A stretch of DNA of 64,000 bases from Flammula alnicola. Lineage: Eukaryota; Basidiomycota; Agaricomycetes; Agaricales; Strophariaceae. Both the position numbers and the translations under genes were made by a program. This document shows positions 25,291-38,633 of this stretch, piece after piece (within the stretch, counting starts at the first letter, position 1; each line of letters begins with the position of its first letter). Location of the stretch: assembly GCA_015499995.1 (NCBI GenBank), contig JADNRV010000030.1, forward strand, positions 62,001-126,000, written 5' to 3'. The notes under the pieces are model-generated. The model was not told the DNA's origin and searched no databases. It was given only the letters and a program-made list of their open reading frames with translations.

Positions 25291-27257
25291 TCAGTCACAC
25301 CTCACTGGGGTATCATTCTGAAAGTTTATGTCAGTAATTGTCGACGTAAAGACATGTGTCGAGATACTGACCTCGCGGATGAATGTGAGCATATGACATG
25401 TGATGTAGCCCTGGGCAAATCCAGCACCGGCGTAGTCAAAGAGGTATTGCCATTTACGCTTGAAGGCGTCGTAGTCCGATTGTTCTCGGAGGGCGGGGTA
25501 ATCCTTGGCGACTAGGTCTTTAGTCAGGTTCGCCTCCAATCTCCTGCCCCATTCGCGAAGGGTGCGGGGATAATCTGGGGGATGGGAGGCATGTTCAGAC
25601 GCTGTCCCAGGCTAAGAAACTATATTTACTTACGAGCTGCGTGGTTCTCGACGCCCTCGAGAGTAAAGCGACCTTGTGACCCGGTTTGTGCCGCAGTGAT
25701 CAGAACGCTTGCACTTGGTAGGCAAGAGTTTGGCCACATGTATTTGCGCATGAAATCCTCCGCTCTATAACAAGCAAGGTTAGGGAATGAGCTTGCTATC
25801 GGAGCTCTGGCACTTACTGGTAAGTGGAGTATCTCGATTCGGGGAAAGTGGAGGCAGTGACGACAGCGGTTGCATTCTTGGACTTGAGAGCAAAATCAAC
25901 AAGTTTGAAGTAGAGGTCGTAGTATTTGGCTCCAACATGCTGGACATTGTTTGTCAGTGATTGTGGCAACTTGGAAAAGGAAGACGGTTCACCTCCAACA
26001 TTTCCACGCTAACAAAAGCGTCGAATGCTTTCTCAAATTCGGCGGGAATTTCCCGATAATCGAGAAGGTGGACACGAATGCGGCCTTCGAGACCTGCCTC
26101 TTTGATACGCTCCTCCGCGAGCTTTTTCTGTTCTATTGATAGTGTCAATGTGTCAACCTCGCAACCGAAGGAGCGCGCCGCCTGCAAATCTCTCGTCAGC
26201 AGGGATCTTTAGAACGCTCGTGACTTGCTAATTACCTCAATGGCAAGTCCTCCCCAGCCACTGCCGAACTCGAGGATCCGGTGTCCTGGCTTGACGCGTG
26301 CAGAGCGAAGTACGTGGTGGATTTTGCGAAGCTGGGCAGCTTCCAAATCTCCGGGGCTAGGGCCCATCTCCAAATCGCCTCGAACACCGCCTTCTGCTTC
26401 GCTCCAGAGAGCGCAGGAGTACATCATCTCCTTGCTCAGGAAGGCCTGGAAGATTTGGGGGCTGATCAATACCCCATGACGTATGCCAGCCGAAATCACA
26501 ACCGCGTACCTTGAACAGTTCATTTGATTGGTCGTAGCTAGCAATGGCGTTAAGACGCGCTTGAGAGCGTGTCTGACCAAGGAAACAGTTGTATGTGCTT
26601 GAGATAGCCGACGAAATTCTTGCGACTGTCGAGGAAAGCGTATTTTCCATGCCGGCTTGATTTTGAAGCCAGATCTATAAATGTATCCATGAGCTTCAAA
26701 ACTAGGAATCCAAGGGAAGATGGGACACACATCCATGGCTCCTTTAAGAGATGAGACTTCCACGTCTCCAATCATGTAGGCTTCGCTAACTAGAGATGGG
26801 TGATTGTCAGTGAGTTTTAATGCCGATAGCTGGGAATAACCATACAGCCAAGATCGCCCGAGCTGCATGGCCACATTGAGTCAGAAATAGAACGGTGGTC
26901 AACATAGGGACTTATGACTTACAGTAAGATGCGAAACCAGAAGTGATCATTGACCACATTCAGGTGAACGTCATTGCAACCCTTCTGGTATTTCCCATAA
27001 TAGTGTGTCCCTTCAGAGTCGGAGATTGTCAAGTGTCCGACCGTAATTGCGCTGTCGAGCACTGAGAGAATAGAAGAGCGCGCTGAAGATAGGAAAATGG
27101 GCGACGATTAATGATTGTAGTTAGAGAAAGCAAGAAATTTACCGAACGAAACCACCCATGCCTTTGGGTTGAATGATGAGAACAGGGAAGTAGATTGGAA
27201 CGCCTCTTTGGAGGGGGATATGAACTGAACGCAAGATGGTGATTGTGTAGAAGACAT
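25291..27257 (-). CDS. cyclopropane-fatty-acyl-phospholipid synthase-like methyltransferase
   Basis: SAM-dependent CFA-synthase family; bacterial members add a methylene bridge to unsaturated acyl chains of phospholipids, and the fungal substrate here is not shown. Eleven exons: 27257-27143, 27082-26923, 26862-26846, 26789-26731, 26674-26510, 26445-26236, 26181-25993, 25939-25818, 25764-25634, 25574-25372 and 25317-25291. Motifs in order: DLGFSEAYMIGDV, ARLNAIASYDQSNELFK, SKEMMYSCALW, the SAM-binding loop ILEFGSGWGGLA, VSVEMLEHVGAKYY and the end YITCHMLTFIRE then TPVRCD. The third exon is 17 nt and completes SGDLGF. The frame is open throughout. The first 90 residues are less conserved. Confidence 0.92.
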
Positions 27258-30190
27258 TGTCGCTTGCTCGTCGAATGCAAGAGGAAGTGCGAACTCAGAG
27301 AGGTGGAGTGAAGTGAGGATAAGACGAGGCGGAAAGACAGGGCCTTATATGCAAGAGGCGCGACGGACGAAATTGAACATCTTCCCGTGGGCTGGGGTTG
27401 AAGATCGGCAAAGTGGTAGATAAATCTGTGTCAAACCAGAAGGGAGGATTCGCGACTAGTCAGATGAATCATAATCAACGAGATTGGAAATACATACATG
27501 AAAGCGTGTCCATGGCTTGTTGCATCCTACAGGGTCGTTTCTAAATCCTCGATATGGTTCAGCTTAATGGGGGTGTCGCCGTAGAAAGGAAGGTATACTC
27601 ACAAGAACTTGTGGAAGTCTTCCACACGCGAACCCTGATCACATCAAACCAGTCTCAGCATAGAACACAGAAATTCCAGATCCTCTTGCGCGGCGTAATA
27701 GAAAGCGCCCAAAAACGACGAGCCTCATCTGCAGAAGGTCGCCAGATAGATGATCCATCTCCCCGTTCTGCCCAACGCGCTGCGAACGTGAATGATATTA
27801 TACATTAGCGTCAAGGAAATGTGAACATTGCACTTACCCACCATGACATCCACGTGGCACAAAGGCTTTTGATAGCACTGGAATCCTACTTGAATAGCAT
27901 GACTCCTACACCCACGATGCCAATCAAAATCCAGGATTGCATCTTGGATTTGCTTTCACTGATCCTGGAGAAACATGATAGGATACCACACAGGTTCCTC
28001 TTAATCAATCTGCAAAGATACCGCTCAACCTTTCGGCAAACTGCTTTCACCAAAATACCTCTCTTCGATCTCGATAGCCTTTTGACTCCCCGCCCATCCA
28101 GTTCGCCATTCCAAGAGCAGCAAATATCATGCACTGCTCCGGTGATGACCCCAATATGGTACCGTCTTTCGTGGTCTTCGCAACACGTTTTCGCTGTTTC
28201 TTGGCGGACGGAATGTGATGGGACGCCTTGCGATCGAGCTCAAGACATTGCCGCCATCGCTTTTGCCCCGTCGATACATAGGTAGATGTCGACTGTAGGC
28301 GGTCTTGCAGAGATTTGTAGCTCTTGCTCAACTCCTAGCGGGCGTCCGCAATGAATCGATTCCCTCCACAACGTTCGCCTCCCATTTAAACAAAGGATAA
28401 CGACTATTTTCGTGGAGCGAGATTGCGCTTCCAGCGACCCCCGCGGGACGTCTCGGTCGATAAGAGCGGGATAAAGGACATTTGCTCGGTCTTTCAATTA
28501 ACCAAGGATCATTAGTATGACGACGCCGAGGAAAACACTTTTATGAGTGGAAACATGACCCTGACATACCGGTAAACCACTGGTGCAATGTCGGCATTTG
28601 AAAGAAAACATAGGCCTTACATCCAACAATAACATAGAGGTGGAATCGGTGGATTCGGTTCCTCGGGGTTTCTGGAGACTCACCGAGACACATGTATCGT
28701 ATGATAGTATCCTCGGAGTCGTCGTTGTTTCCAGTCGCCAATAAGCTAGAGAAGTTCCTTCCTAGTACTTCCGACTAAACAAATTCGCAAGTTGTAGAGT
28801 CCTTGCGGATAATATTTTCGCTGTGGATACTCTTCGTCCGTGGAGATTTTTTTTTTCGGTTGACAAAAATGTGCGATGCTTCGCTCCTGCCCAATGAGCG
28901 CAGTTAATCGTTAATCTATCGAAGTTGGGCCGCGGCCTCCAACGTAACCTTGGAAGACTGGAAACGCCTCCGCAGCACACCGTATGGGAGGATGTGGGTC
29001 GATTGAACTTGTGCGAGGAACATACCATCAACTTTAAAATTTTAGGGGGACGATTGCTTGACATGTGGTGGGAATATGCCTGTGTGATTGCATCACACCT
29101 CGATCATACCTCTCCATTATCATGTTCATCCATAAGTACAACAAGCGCTGTAAGTACGAACACGAAGGAGACAGAAAATTGCTGAACTTTTGGGCTCATG
29201 CTCGCGAAAACATAAAGGAAGTTGCCGAAGAGGATAAATTATAATGCTATGCAACACTTTCTGTCACATATAGCCTCAAGATCATTGGTGCATTCAAGCT
29301 TGAGATCTTGTCCTACGACGCTGGAAATCGCAGAGTTCGATTAGAGTTATTGTCAAGTATAAGGTATTCGGACATGGAAAACTTGGGGAAAAAATCATGT
29401 CAACAAAAAGAAGGTAGAGAAACACCGTCTTTAACCATAACGAAAGGCAAAATGAAAGGAAAAGTCGGAATCCAAGCTCTCATCCCTCTTCTCGATTGCG
29501 GGAGGTTAATAGGAGACACTGCGAATGGCATTGGATCTGGAGGACTCTCTCAGTATCAGGCTTTAGCCTCTGATTTGTGGGAAAATATTAGGCTCACATA
29601 CCGGTACGTAATTCCAAGCCCTAGCTCTTTGTACTGGCCGAGATAAGATTGATTGAATCTAAGCTGATAAGAATAGGTCTCGTGAATAGGTCTCGTTGTC
29701 GATAAGGTTGATGGTGGACAGCTTACAACAGGGTTTTTTAAAAAAAAACTATTCCCGATATCCGGGCGTTGGTCGCGCGTCTGTCATAGAAGAAACAAGC
29801 CCCAGATATCAAACAAACGAATCAAATTAAATACCGTTGCTCCGCTAAAAGCCGGAGCAGAAGAAGAGTTATACTTAAGCATGAACGCCGGGTGGAACGT
29901 AAAACAGCCGGAGCTCGATTGTGATTCGCAAACAATCCAAAAACCCACACACGGACTTGACGGCAATACTTTTAGGGGATATCGGCTGACGTTCATAAAC
30001 ATGAGGATTCACCGCTACGAGGAATGGGCGTTTGGGGTGTCCATCGGCAATGATAGAGGTTAAAGTCGGAAGAACAGTTTCGGAAAGTTTGACGGAGAGC
30101 AGATATCGGAAGGGCTCTGTTCGCTCTACCCATCCATTCAGGTTGAAATTTCTAGAAGTTGAACAGCGAGTGGACGAAAACAACGGCTTG
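27258..30190. other. 2.9-kb region without a recognised gene
   Basis: Upstream of the CFA-synthase-like gene and downstream of ARL2. Short open frames occur on both strands but none shows a known domain. The best candidate is a minus-strand reading around 28150-28741, listed separately. 29880-30183 minus has a 102-codon open frame that I do not recognise and that may be ARL2 3' sequence. Confidence 0.5.
28150..28741 (-). CDS. possible small unrecognised gene
   Basis: Weak candidate. An ATG at 28741 opens MATGNNDDSEDTIIRYMCL, followed by a GTGAGT donor. Further along, open sequence has charged, helical character (KWEANVVEGIDSL, then ELSKSYKSLQDRLQ in a frame one base away, then a basic stretch KKQRKRVAKTTKDG). 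Joining these needs one or two introns and one inserted base near 28338. No family is recognised, so this could equally be non-coding. Confidence 0.22.
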
Positions 30191-31121
30191 TCATTGCTGT
30201 GTCACGGGCGCGGCTTGTATCGGCAGAGGAGTTTGCGAGGTTGTCGTGCTGTAATACAATCTTCCCGCGACGTCGTTTACGACCCAGTCTAAACCAGAGA
30301 CGAGGTTTTCTCCGGTTACTGCGCTGCAAGACCAGATTTTCCAGCGATGGGTAGTGATGGAAGGGAGGTCCAATGCCTACATTGATAAAAAAACGCCGTA
30401 TTCAGCTCTCAGGTTCGGAATCCCGCAACAAAAAGTGGATCTTACGTCGCGAATTTCTGCGTCGGCCATAGAACCTTGCAAATCCTGTTTATTGGCGAAT
30501 ACGAGTAAGGATGCACCTGCCAAACGCTAAAGTCGAGCGTGATATCCGTGAGAGGGTGGCAAAAATAAGACATCGATCCAATCCCGTAGAATTTCGTCAG
30601 AACTCTTACATCTTCTGTGAGCAGACTGTGTAATTCTTGTTTACAGTCCTGCATGCGGGCCCTGTCACCCGAGTCAACGACCCATACTAACGCGTCAGTC
30701 TGTTCAAAATAGTTTCTCCAGTACGGCCGAAGAGTCCTCTGGCCGCCAACGTCCCCTAAAGTATAAAATCGGATCTTAGTGGCGGAGTAGCAAGAAAAAT
30801 GGTGGGTGCTCACAGATATTTAGAGTGTACCTTCCGGAAAGAAAAGCAAGAACATATCAGTCGCTCAGGAATTGGACTTGATGAATCCACGCACTTTCCG
30901 TGTGCGAATGTCTTGATGTTGAACCCTAATGTTGGGCTGATGCTGCTGATGTCTTCTCCGTTCAGCTTCTTGAGAATTGTCGTCTTTCCTGCATTATCCA
31001 GGCCGCTGAGACTGATCAGTTCGCCGATCAGTTCTAGGAGTATATTCCCGACTTACAGGAAGAGTAACCGCATCTCCTTCTCTTTCTGGCGGTTCTTTCG
31101 AATGATTGTAAGAAGACCCAT
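30191..31121 (-). CDS. ARL2: ARL2-type small GTPase
   Basis: ADP-ribosylation-factor-like GTPase that regulates tubulin folding cofactors and mitochondrial or ciliary cargo in other eukaryotes. Exons 31121-31057, 31005-30895, 30830-30814 (17 nt), 30755-30610, 30526-30446 and 30376-30191. The start [18 protein letters not shown] matches ARL2, including Gly2. Nucleotide motifs are present: [32 protein letters not shown] and CSAVTGENL. The last exon runs on to about 20 extra residues after RLYY, slightly longer than usual. Starts 316 bp from the divergent eIF5B gene. Confidence 0.95.
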
Positions 31122-31437
31122 GCTCGATTATTGTATAATGGAGATATGAAGTGTCCTGCAGCTGCAGTCCGTGAATATTTCGTCGGTCAAGAACGGTGCA
31201 AAGTCAAGGTCAGTAAATGTGTAGTGAACTGTGAAGATGTAATTAGCTGTAATTAGTTGAACTTTTTGTGGTCAAGTCACGTTGACGCGCTGATCAGTGA
31301 TCAGGACATAACGGCTCCGATTTTACAGAAACTGACTGATCAGTCAAAGTTCTCGTTGACGAGCAACGGTCACAGCACCAAGCCTAACCACCTCTTATCA
31401 CTCACATTTCCGCGTATACCTTTCGATCTTTGTTAAT
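31122..31437. promoter_or_regulatory. bidirectional promoter ARL2 / eIF5B with TGATCAG palindromes
   Basis: 316 bp between divergent starts. Contains CTGATCAGTGATCAG at about 31290-31304 and a perfect 14-bp palindrome TGACTGATCAGTCA at 31333-31346, plus the inverted repeat CTCGTTGACGAG near 31353. The same CTGATCAG core recurs in ARL2 intron 1 near 31012. The palindromes are seen directly; a binding factor is inference. Confidence 0.5.
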
Positions 31438-34400
31438 ATGGCACCGAAAACGAAAGGAAAGAAAGGCAAGAAGGGAGATGACGACTTTTGGTGCGTTTTC
31501 TCGGAAAGTCAAGGGCAATAGAACCTAATGGACTGTATCGGATCTCTAGGGATAAGGCTGGTGAAACCGTCGAGCCCAACAACTCCCTTGCTTCCAATGG
31601 GGTTGCACTCGATGATGATGTTCCATTCACTACAAAGCCAAAAGCAGCAGGTTTTTCTGCATTCGCCTCAGCAGGACTCATGGACGATATCCCCGTGGAC
31701 GACGAAGAAGGTGGTGGTGGAGGACTCATGGTACACTCTATGTATCACATTTACTCGCAGTTTACTGACATTTTGCCTCACAGTCGTTAATTGGAAGCGC
31801 TAGTAAAGCAAAGAAGAAGGACAAGAAAAAGAACAAAGCCGGTGCAAATGATTCCGACGACTTTGAAAATGAGTCACCTGCCGCTACGATAGAGTCCAAA
31901 AAACCTGTAGAAGTCACTGCAGAGGACCTGGCGGACGAGGAGTGGGGGCCAGTGCATGAGAAGAAGAAAGAGAAGAAGGGCAAAGGCAAGAAGGGCAAAC
32001 AGGAGGAGGAGGATGAGAAGGAGGAAGAAAAGGGTACGCTAGACTTGAAATATGATTCACGGGAGTCTGTACTCATGAACCATCGTCAGTTAATGATGAT
32101 GTTGCCCCAGCTCCAACGGCGACTCCAGGTGTTAAGGATGAGGGTGACGATGAAGAGGTGGAAGAACCAGGAACAAAAGTACTTTCCAAAAAGGAGAAAG
32201 AGAAGCTTAAGAAAGAGCGAGAAAAGGTTCGATCCATTCGTTTTGATCTTAAAGGTAGCTAGTGCTCATTTATTTGAACTTCATAGGCCAAGAAAAAAGC
32301 CCAGGCAGCAGCGAAGAAGGCAGCTGAAGGGGGCGACGCTGTTCCACCATCGACTGCTCCAGAACCCGTGGCAACTCCACAACCAGCGGCCAATGCAGAG
32401 GATAATGAAGAGGACGGAGATGATGCTGTTGGAGGTAAAGCAGATTCGAAGAAGAAGAAGAAAAAGAAGGCTGCAAAGAAAGATGATGAACCTACACCGA
32501 CCCCTGCCCCTGCCGCCGCCTCGAAGAAGAAAGGAGGTATTGGGGCACTGAAAGCACTCATGGAGGAAAAGAAGCGGCTTGAGGAGGAAGCCAAGCGGCG
32601 GGAAGAAGAGGAGAGAAAACGTATAGAGGAAGAGGAGCGACGAGAACAGGAGGAGGCGCAAAAACGTGAAGAAGAAAAGCAACGCAGAAAGGAGAAAGAG
32701 AAGGTACTGTTCATTCATTCATACGCGTTTTGCCTCTATTGATCTGATATTAACACCTTAACCCAGGCTAAGCGCGAAGTCGCTAAGAAGGAGGGCCGGC
32801 TACTTACGAAGAAGCAAAAGGAGGAGAAACAGATGGCTGAAATTCGAAAGCAAGCTCTTTTGGCTTCCGGCGTGCAAATCGAGGGTCTGCAGCAAACTTC
32901 AGGAACTGGTCCGCCGGCAGCAAAAAAGGTTGTCTATGGAAATCGAAAGAAGAAGGCGCCAGGTGCCAAAGATGAGTCGCCTGCCCCAGAATCTCGACCT
33001 AGATCACCAGAATTAGCCCAAGAACGTGCTACGCCCACACCTCCCCCTGCTACAGCGGAACCCATTGAGACGAAGGAAACTAACGGCGAAGCAAAGTCGG
33101 ACTGGGAAGCCAGCTCTGATGAAGAGGCTGCAAAACCACAACTTCCGCCCGACGTTAAAGATTCTTGGGATGCCTCAAGTGATGAGGAGGAGGCTGCCCC
33201 TCCACCACCAAAACCCGCCGCCGCCACAAAGCCTTCGACAGATGCCAAATCGACCAAGACAGCACCTGCAAAGGCAGCGCCCGCAAAAGCAGTACTTAAG
33301 GCCGAACCTGCGAAATCGACTCCCGCAGCTGCTGCCAAAGGCGCGCCAGGAAAGCCAGTTCCTGGAAAACAAACGACTGGCAGACCACCACCTGCGAAGG
33401 GCGCACAAGAAGAATCGTCCGAATCCGAGGAAGAAGATTCAGAGGAGTCAGATGAGGACTCTGATGAAGACTCCGATGAGTCGTCTGAGGACGAAGAATT
33501 TACCGCAGCTCAGAGGGCAGCGCAGAAACTGGCTGCCCAAAAGAAAGCGGAAGCTGCAGCGCGTCGTGCGAAGGCACACGAGGATGCATTGGCAGCACGC
33601 AGTAAAGATAATTTGCGCAGTCCTATTTGTTGTATCTTGGGACATGTCGATACCGGTAAAACTAAATTATTGGATAAGGTTTGTTTTTTTCCTCTGAAGC
33701 CCATGGTTTCAACCGTCTCACATTGAGCAATAGATTCGTCAAACCAACGTCCAAGAAGGCGAAGCTGGAGGAATCACACAACAAATCGGCGCCACATATT
33801 TCCCTCTAGAGGCGATCCAACAGAAGACAGCCGTCCTGAACAAGGTTCGTGTTGTCCGCTTGTTATCTCCATTGTGATACTCATACATTTGAACATGTAG
33901 GACGGTAAACTCGAATACAAAATCCCTGGTCTTTTGGTTATCGATACACCTGGACATGAATCGTTCACAAATTTGCGATCTCGTGGTAGTTCTCTGTGCA
34001 ACATCGCCATTCTAGTGGTCGATATCATGCACGGTCTCGAAGCTCAGACCCTGGAATCCCTTCGACTACTGAGAGACCGCAAAACGCCGTTTATCGTCGC
34101 GCTCAACAAGGTATCTTGATAATTTGACATATATGTCGGTCTTGTCATTAATTTTTTTTAAAGATCGATCGTATGTATGGCTGGGATCCTACACCAGATG
34201 GTGCCTTCCAAGAATCGTTGGCCAAGCAAAATCGCTCTGTCCAGCGCGAATTCGAAGACCGTGTAGCCAAGACCATTGTTGCATTCGCCGAGGAAGGATT
34301 AAACGCTTGTCTTTACTACGACAACAAGAATTTAGGCCGTAATGTCTCTCTGGTGCCAACATCTGCCATCACTGGTGAAGGTATTCCAGACATGATCATG

Positions 34401-35892
34401 CTCCTTGTCAATTTGACACAGCAGCGGATGAGTGATCGTCTAATGTACCTCTCCGAGTTGGAGTGCACAGTCCTCGAAGTAAAGGTCATTGAAGGCTTGG
34501 GCACGACAATTGACGTTGTTCTCTCGAACGGTATCCTACGAGAAGGGGACAGAATTGTTGTTTGTGGACTTAATGGTCCCATCGTCACGCAGGTCAGAGC
34601 TTTGCTCACACCGCAGCCCCTGCGAGAACTTCGTATTAAGGTGACGAAGCCACCTTGTATTTGGTTATCAGTATTGGCTAACATTATTTGTTTAGTCAGC
34701 GTATGTTCACCATAAAGAGGTCAAGGCAGCCCTCGGTGTCAAGATCACTGCACCGGATCTGGAGAAAGCTATCGCTGGGTCTCGTCTCCTCGTCGTCGGC
34801 CCTGATGACGATGAAGAAGAACTAAAAGAGGAAGTTATGTCTGATCTGACAACCCTCTTCGAGAATATCGACAAGTCGGGCCGCGGTGTCTGTGTGCAGG
34901 CGTCGACGCTGGGATCTCTCGAGGCCCTCTTGGACTTCTTGAAGAGCAGCAAGATCCCTGTCTCAGGAATTAACATCGGTCCTGTCTTCAAGCGCGACGT
35001 TATGCGGTCAGCGACTATGCTAGAGAAAGCCAAAGAACTTGCTTGTATTCTTTGCTTCGATGTTCCAGTCGACAAAGAAGCTGAACGACTGGCAGACGAA
35101 ATGGGTATTCGTCTCTTCAAAGGTGTGTGTCCAACAAATCCCAAGCAGAAAACTTTAGTTGACTGTGTGACTCAGCCGATATTATTTATCATCTGTTCGA
35201 TGCCTTCAAGAAATATAACGAAGAGATCGTCGAAGCCAAAAGAAAGGACGCAGCGCCGCAAGCTGTTTGGCCGTGTCGTCTAAAGATTATTGCCGCTTTC
35301 TGTAAGCGAGATCCCATCATTCTCGGCGTGGACATTCTCGATGGCACCCTGAGAGTTGGTACACCTCTGGCTGTGGTGAAGATTGACCCTGCTACTGGAA
35401 AGAAAGACATCATCGACCTTGGAAAGATGTATGTATTTTATTATATGTATCTCTTTTGACATTAACTATCTCGACCCTCAGCACCTCTTTGGAAATCAAC
35501 CACAAGACACAGGATGTATGTACCATGGCTGAAAACCTTCAATGCAAAAACTAACTCCCTTTTCAGATTGTCAAGAAAAGCCAAGCTGGAGGCGGTGTTG
35601 CTGTGAAAATTGAACACGCCGTTTATCAGTCAGCTAAAATGTTTGGCCGCCATTTCGACGAGAAAGACGAGCTTCTTAGTCACATCACTCGCCAAAGTAT
35701 CGATGTGTTGAAGGTATGTAACACCTTTGTATCTGTATATTTCCTGTCAGCTGAAATTTCGCAGACATCATTCAAGGCTGACGTCTCCAACGAAGAATGG
35801 CTCCTCATCCGTGGACTGAAAACCGTAAGTACTGATATATCTCCTGGATCGTCATCTCACCTTCTCGTTTAAAGCGCTTTGGTATTCCTTAA
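31438..35892 (+). CDS. FUN12: translation initiation factor eIF5B
   Basis: Ribosome-dependent GTPase that catalyses 60S subunit joining. Starts [13 protein letters not shown] at 31438. The long N-terminal region alternates Lys-rich, acidic and Ala/Pro-rich blocks ([29 protein letters not shown]), as is normal for eIF5B. The GTPase core begins [19 protein letters not shown] (G1); then [13 protein letters not shown] (G2), [16 protein letters not shown] (G3) and [11 protein letters not shown] (G4). Domains II-IV follow ([39 protein letters not shown]), ending RFGIP with stop at 35890-35892. About 17 exons with short GT-AG introns and no frame breaks. Divergent from ARL2. Confidence 0.96.
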
Positions 35893-36159
35893 GGACGTGT
35901 ACCATTATGCTGTCCAAGGACGATACTTACACAAGGTTGATGCAACCCGTATCTACGTAATACCTTTACCATGGAATTGCTTGCGCTGAATGCACAAAAC
36001 AGTATATTGTATAGTTGTAAGATTAATAAGTATGATGACTCGAAGTAGATACGCCACCAAGAGCACGCAAGTTGTTTGCTTCTTGTTTGTATGTACAAGT
36101 ACACGCATTTTTTTTGTTTTCTTATCCAACCCACCGTCAGCAACAACCACCAGCACAAG

Positions 36160-38633
36160 ATGTCCAGCGATACCAAATCCGTTAAAGACGGTGGAGGAGA
36201 GGCCGACGTGCTCAATGCTCAAGACCAAGACGAAATCCAGCTGGTAATTAAAGCATGGGCATAACCAGGAGAAACCTACGGAAAAGATGGGCTGCTTCAA
36301 CGGTAACGTCCAATTGGTGACAACTGGCATGGCTGCGGGTATCCGAATGCATTCTATGCCCCTCGAACTCGACCTCCAATGCCTCTAGCATTGCGTCAGT
36401 TGGAAGGTGCCTAGATTGCAGGAGGATTGAGATTATACCGCTTGAACCTGAACAGCGCTCATACCTGCGTAGGGAAGCCTCCCAGTGTTATCGTTCATTT
36501 TTTTCATCCCCTTTTTTCCGGGGGCTTGCTCGTGTTACTGACTTTCTGCTCTAGGAGAACCTAGGATACAAACAGGTATGGCGTAGTTATCTTCCTTCTT
36601 TGGTGCATTTTCAATCCTCTACTTTTCATACAATTCAGCAACTCCACCGATCGTGGAATTTAATTGAAAGTTTTGCCGCAAGTTTCTGTGCTTTGAATTT
36701 CATCGGAGGCGTTAGGTTTGTCTCGGTCTCTCATAATGTGACTGGGTTCTGATACAATATCGTCGATCCAGATCAGCTATATTTCTTGGTCTTTTGGCCG
36801 GTGGACCTGCTGCTATTTGGTATCTATATTTTCCGCTTCACAGCGCTGTTATTGACATTTTTTTTAGGTCTTCGTACTTGATTACTATTGTTTTCATGTT
36901 GATCACCGCGGCTGTCCTTGCAGAGATTTGCTCGGCTCTTCCTCTGAGCGGATCGATCTACATTTGGGCCGCAGAAAGCGCTGGACCAAAGTATGCCAGA
37001 TTCTTTGGTTTTGTCGTGGCTTGGTGGTCTTGTACTGCTTGGATGACATTTGCTGCTGGTAATTGCCAGGTGGGTCAGCCCCGCGATAAGACATTTTCAT
37101 TTCTAATATCCATTTTTAGACTACTGCGAACTACATCGTTTCGCAGCTTGCGGTTTGGGAGATCGACTTTCCTGGCGGAATAACCAACAATAATGTCAAA
37201 TGGCGGGCGTTTATTTGGGCGCTATCAGAAGGTTTACTTATAGTGTCTATTGCAATCAACTATCTCCCTCCTCGGATGTACTCCGCCTTTTTCCGTTTTT
37301 CAGTCTTTCTGATGATGCTCGACTTCTTCCTTTGCCTCATCTGGCTTCCCATTGGGGTGTCCAACACATATGGTTTCAGATCCGCGAAAGACGTCTTCAC
37401 GATGACCTGTATGCATTCTAAACCTCGTCCTTGTTATCTGCCTAACCTTAGAACACTTACAGATAACGGAACTGGAGCACCCGCAGGTTGGAACTGGATC
37501 TTATCTTTGTGCGTGACGTTCAGAATGATTACCGGAGCAACTCTAATGTCTGTCAAATAGCCTATTCACAGCTGGGACAATGACGGGTTTTGATGCTTCT
37601 GGGCATATTGCCGAGGAAACTAAAAATGCACGGTAGGACCCTTCATTGTTGTCATAGTTTTCTCTCCCTTACGTAGACTCTTGCTTTCAGAATTGTTGCC
37701 AGTAAAGGCATTTTTTCCAGCGCCGTTGCAACAGGTGTTCTGGGCTTCATAACCACCATCCTTTTTCTCTTCTGCACTCCCGACCTCGATATCCTCTTCT
37801 CTCTGAACGCTCCTCAACCGTTTGTGCAACTATATGCCCTCGCCATTGGCAAGAAAGCAAGCATCTTCATGACACTGATCGCTGTGCTTGGTCTTATTGC
37901 TGTGCGTGTAACATCAGATCAGATTACTCGAAACAAAAGTTGACCATGAATCATATTTCAAGAATACTAGCATTGCCATTGTTGCCGCTTCCCGACTGGT
38001 ATTTGCAGTTGCTCGTGATGGCGTATTGCCAATGTCAGGCTGGATCGGTCAGGTCGACTCCCAGGGACAACCAAACATGCCGTTACTGTTATTTATATCT
38101 TCGCTGCCGCAATTCTTTGCACGATTCTACCAAGTCAAGTCGCGTTCACGTCTCTCGTGTCAGCTGGTGGTGTACCCACCATCGCAGCATATGGTTTGAT
38201 TGCACTGCTCCGCCTAACGATGACACCAAACCACTTTAAGTCGTCTTACTTTTACCTTGGACGCCTCGCGAAACCTTTTTATCTCTCCGCGGTCTTGTTC
38301 AATGCACTTATAGTTGCGGTATGTTTTTAAACATAATCACCCCACTGACACGTTAATTTCATTTCGCTAATCTATCGATCTAGGTCATGCTGTCGCCTTT
38401 TTTCTTTCCTGTTTCCGCGGATACTTTCAACTTCGTGAGTTGCACTCTTCTCCGCGCTTTTGGCGTTATCTCATCATTATCTCCAGGCCTGTGTTATTTT
38501 TGGCAGCATCACTCTCTTCGGAGTCTTGACTTGGTATTTTACGCCAGCCGAGAAATGGCTCCGTCGCGAACACATCATGCAGGCTCTTAATGCAGCTGAC
38601 GAACAACAACCGGATCAGACTCGGCTCGATTGA
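36160..38633 (+). CDS. APC-superfamily amino-acid / GABA permease
   Basis: Plasma- or vacuolar-membrane amino-acid transporter of the fungal GABA/choline permease group. Starts [13 protein letters not shown] first intron of about 310 nt precedes a 21-nt exon (36555-36575, ENLGYKQ). Then come [56 protein letters not shown] and a series of about 12 hydrophobic helices, including [18 protein letters not shown] and [18 protein letters not shown], both typical of the family. It ends [19 protein letters not shown], stop at 38631-38633. Substrate cannot be told from sequence. The first intron is unusually long for this window, so the true first exon could differ. Confidence 0.9.
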
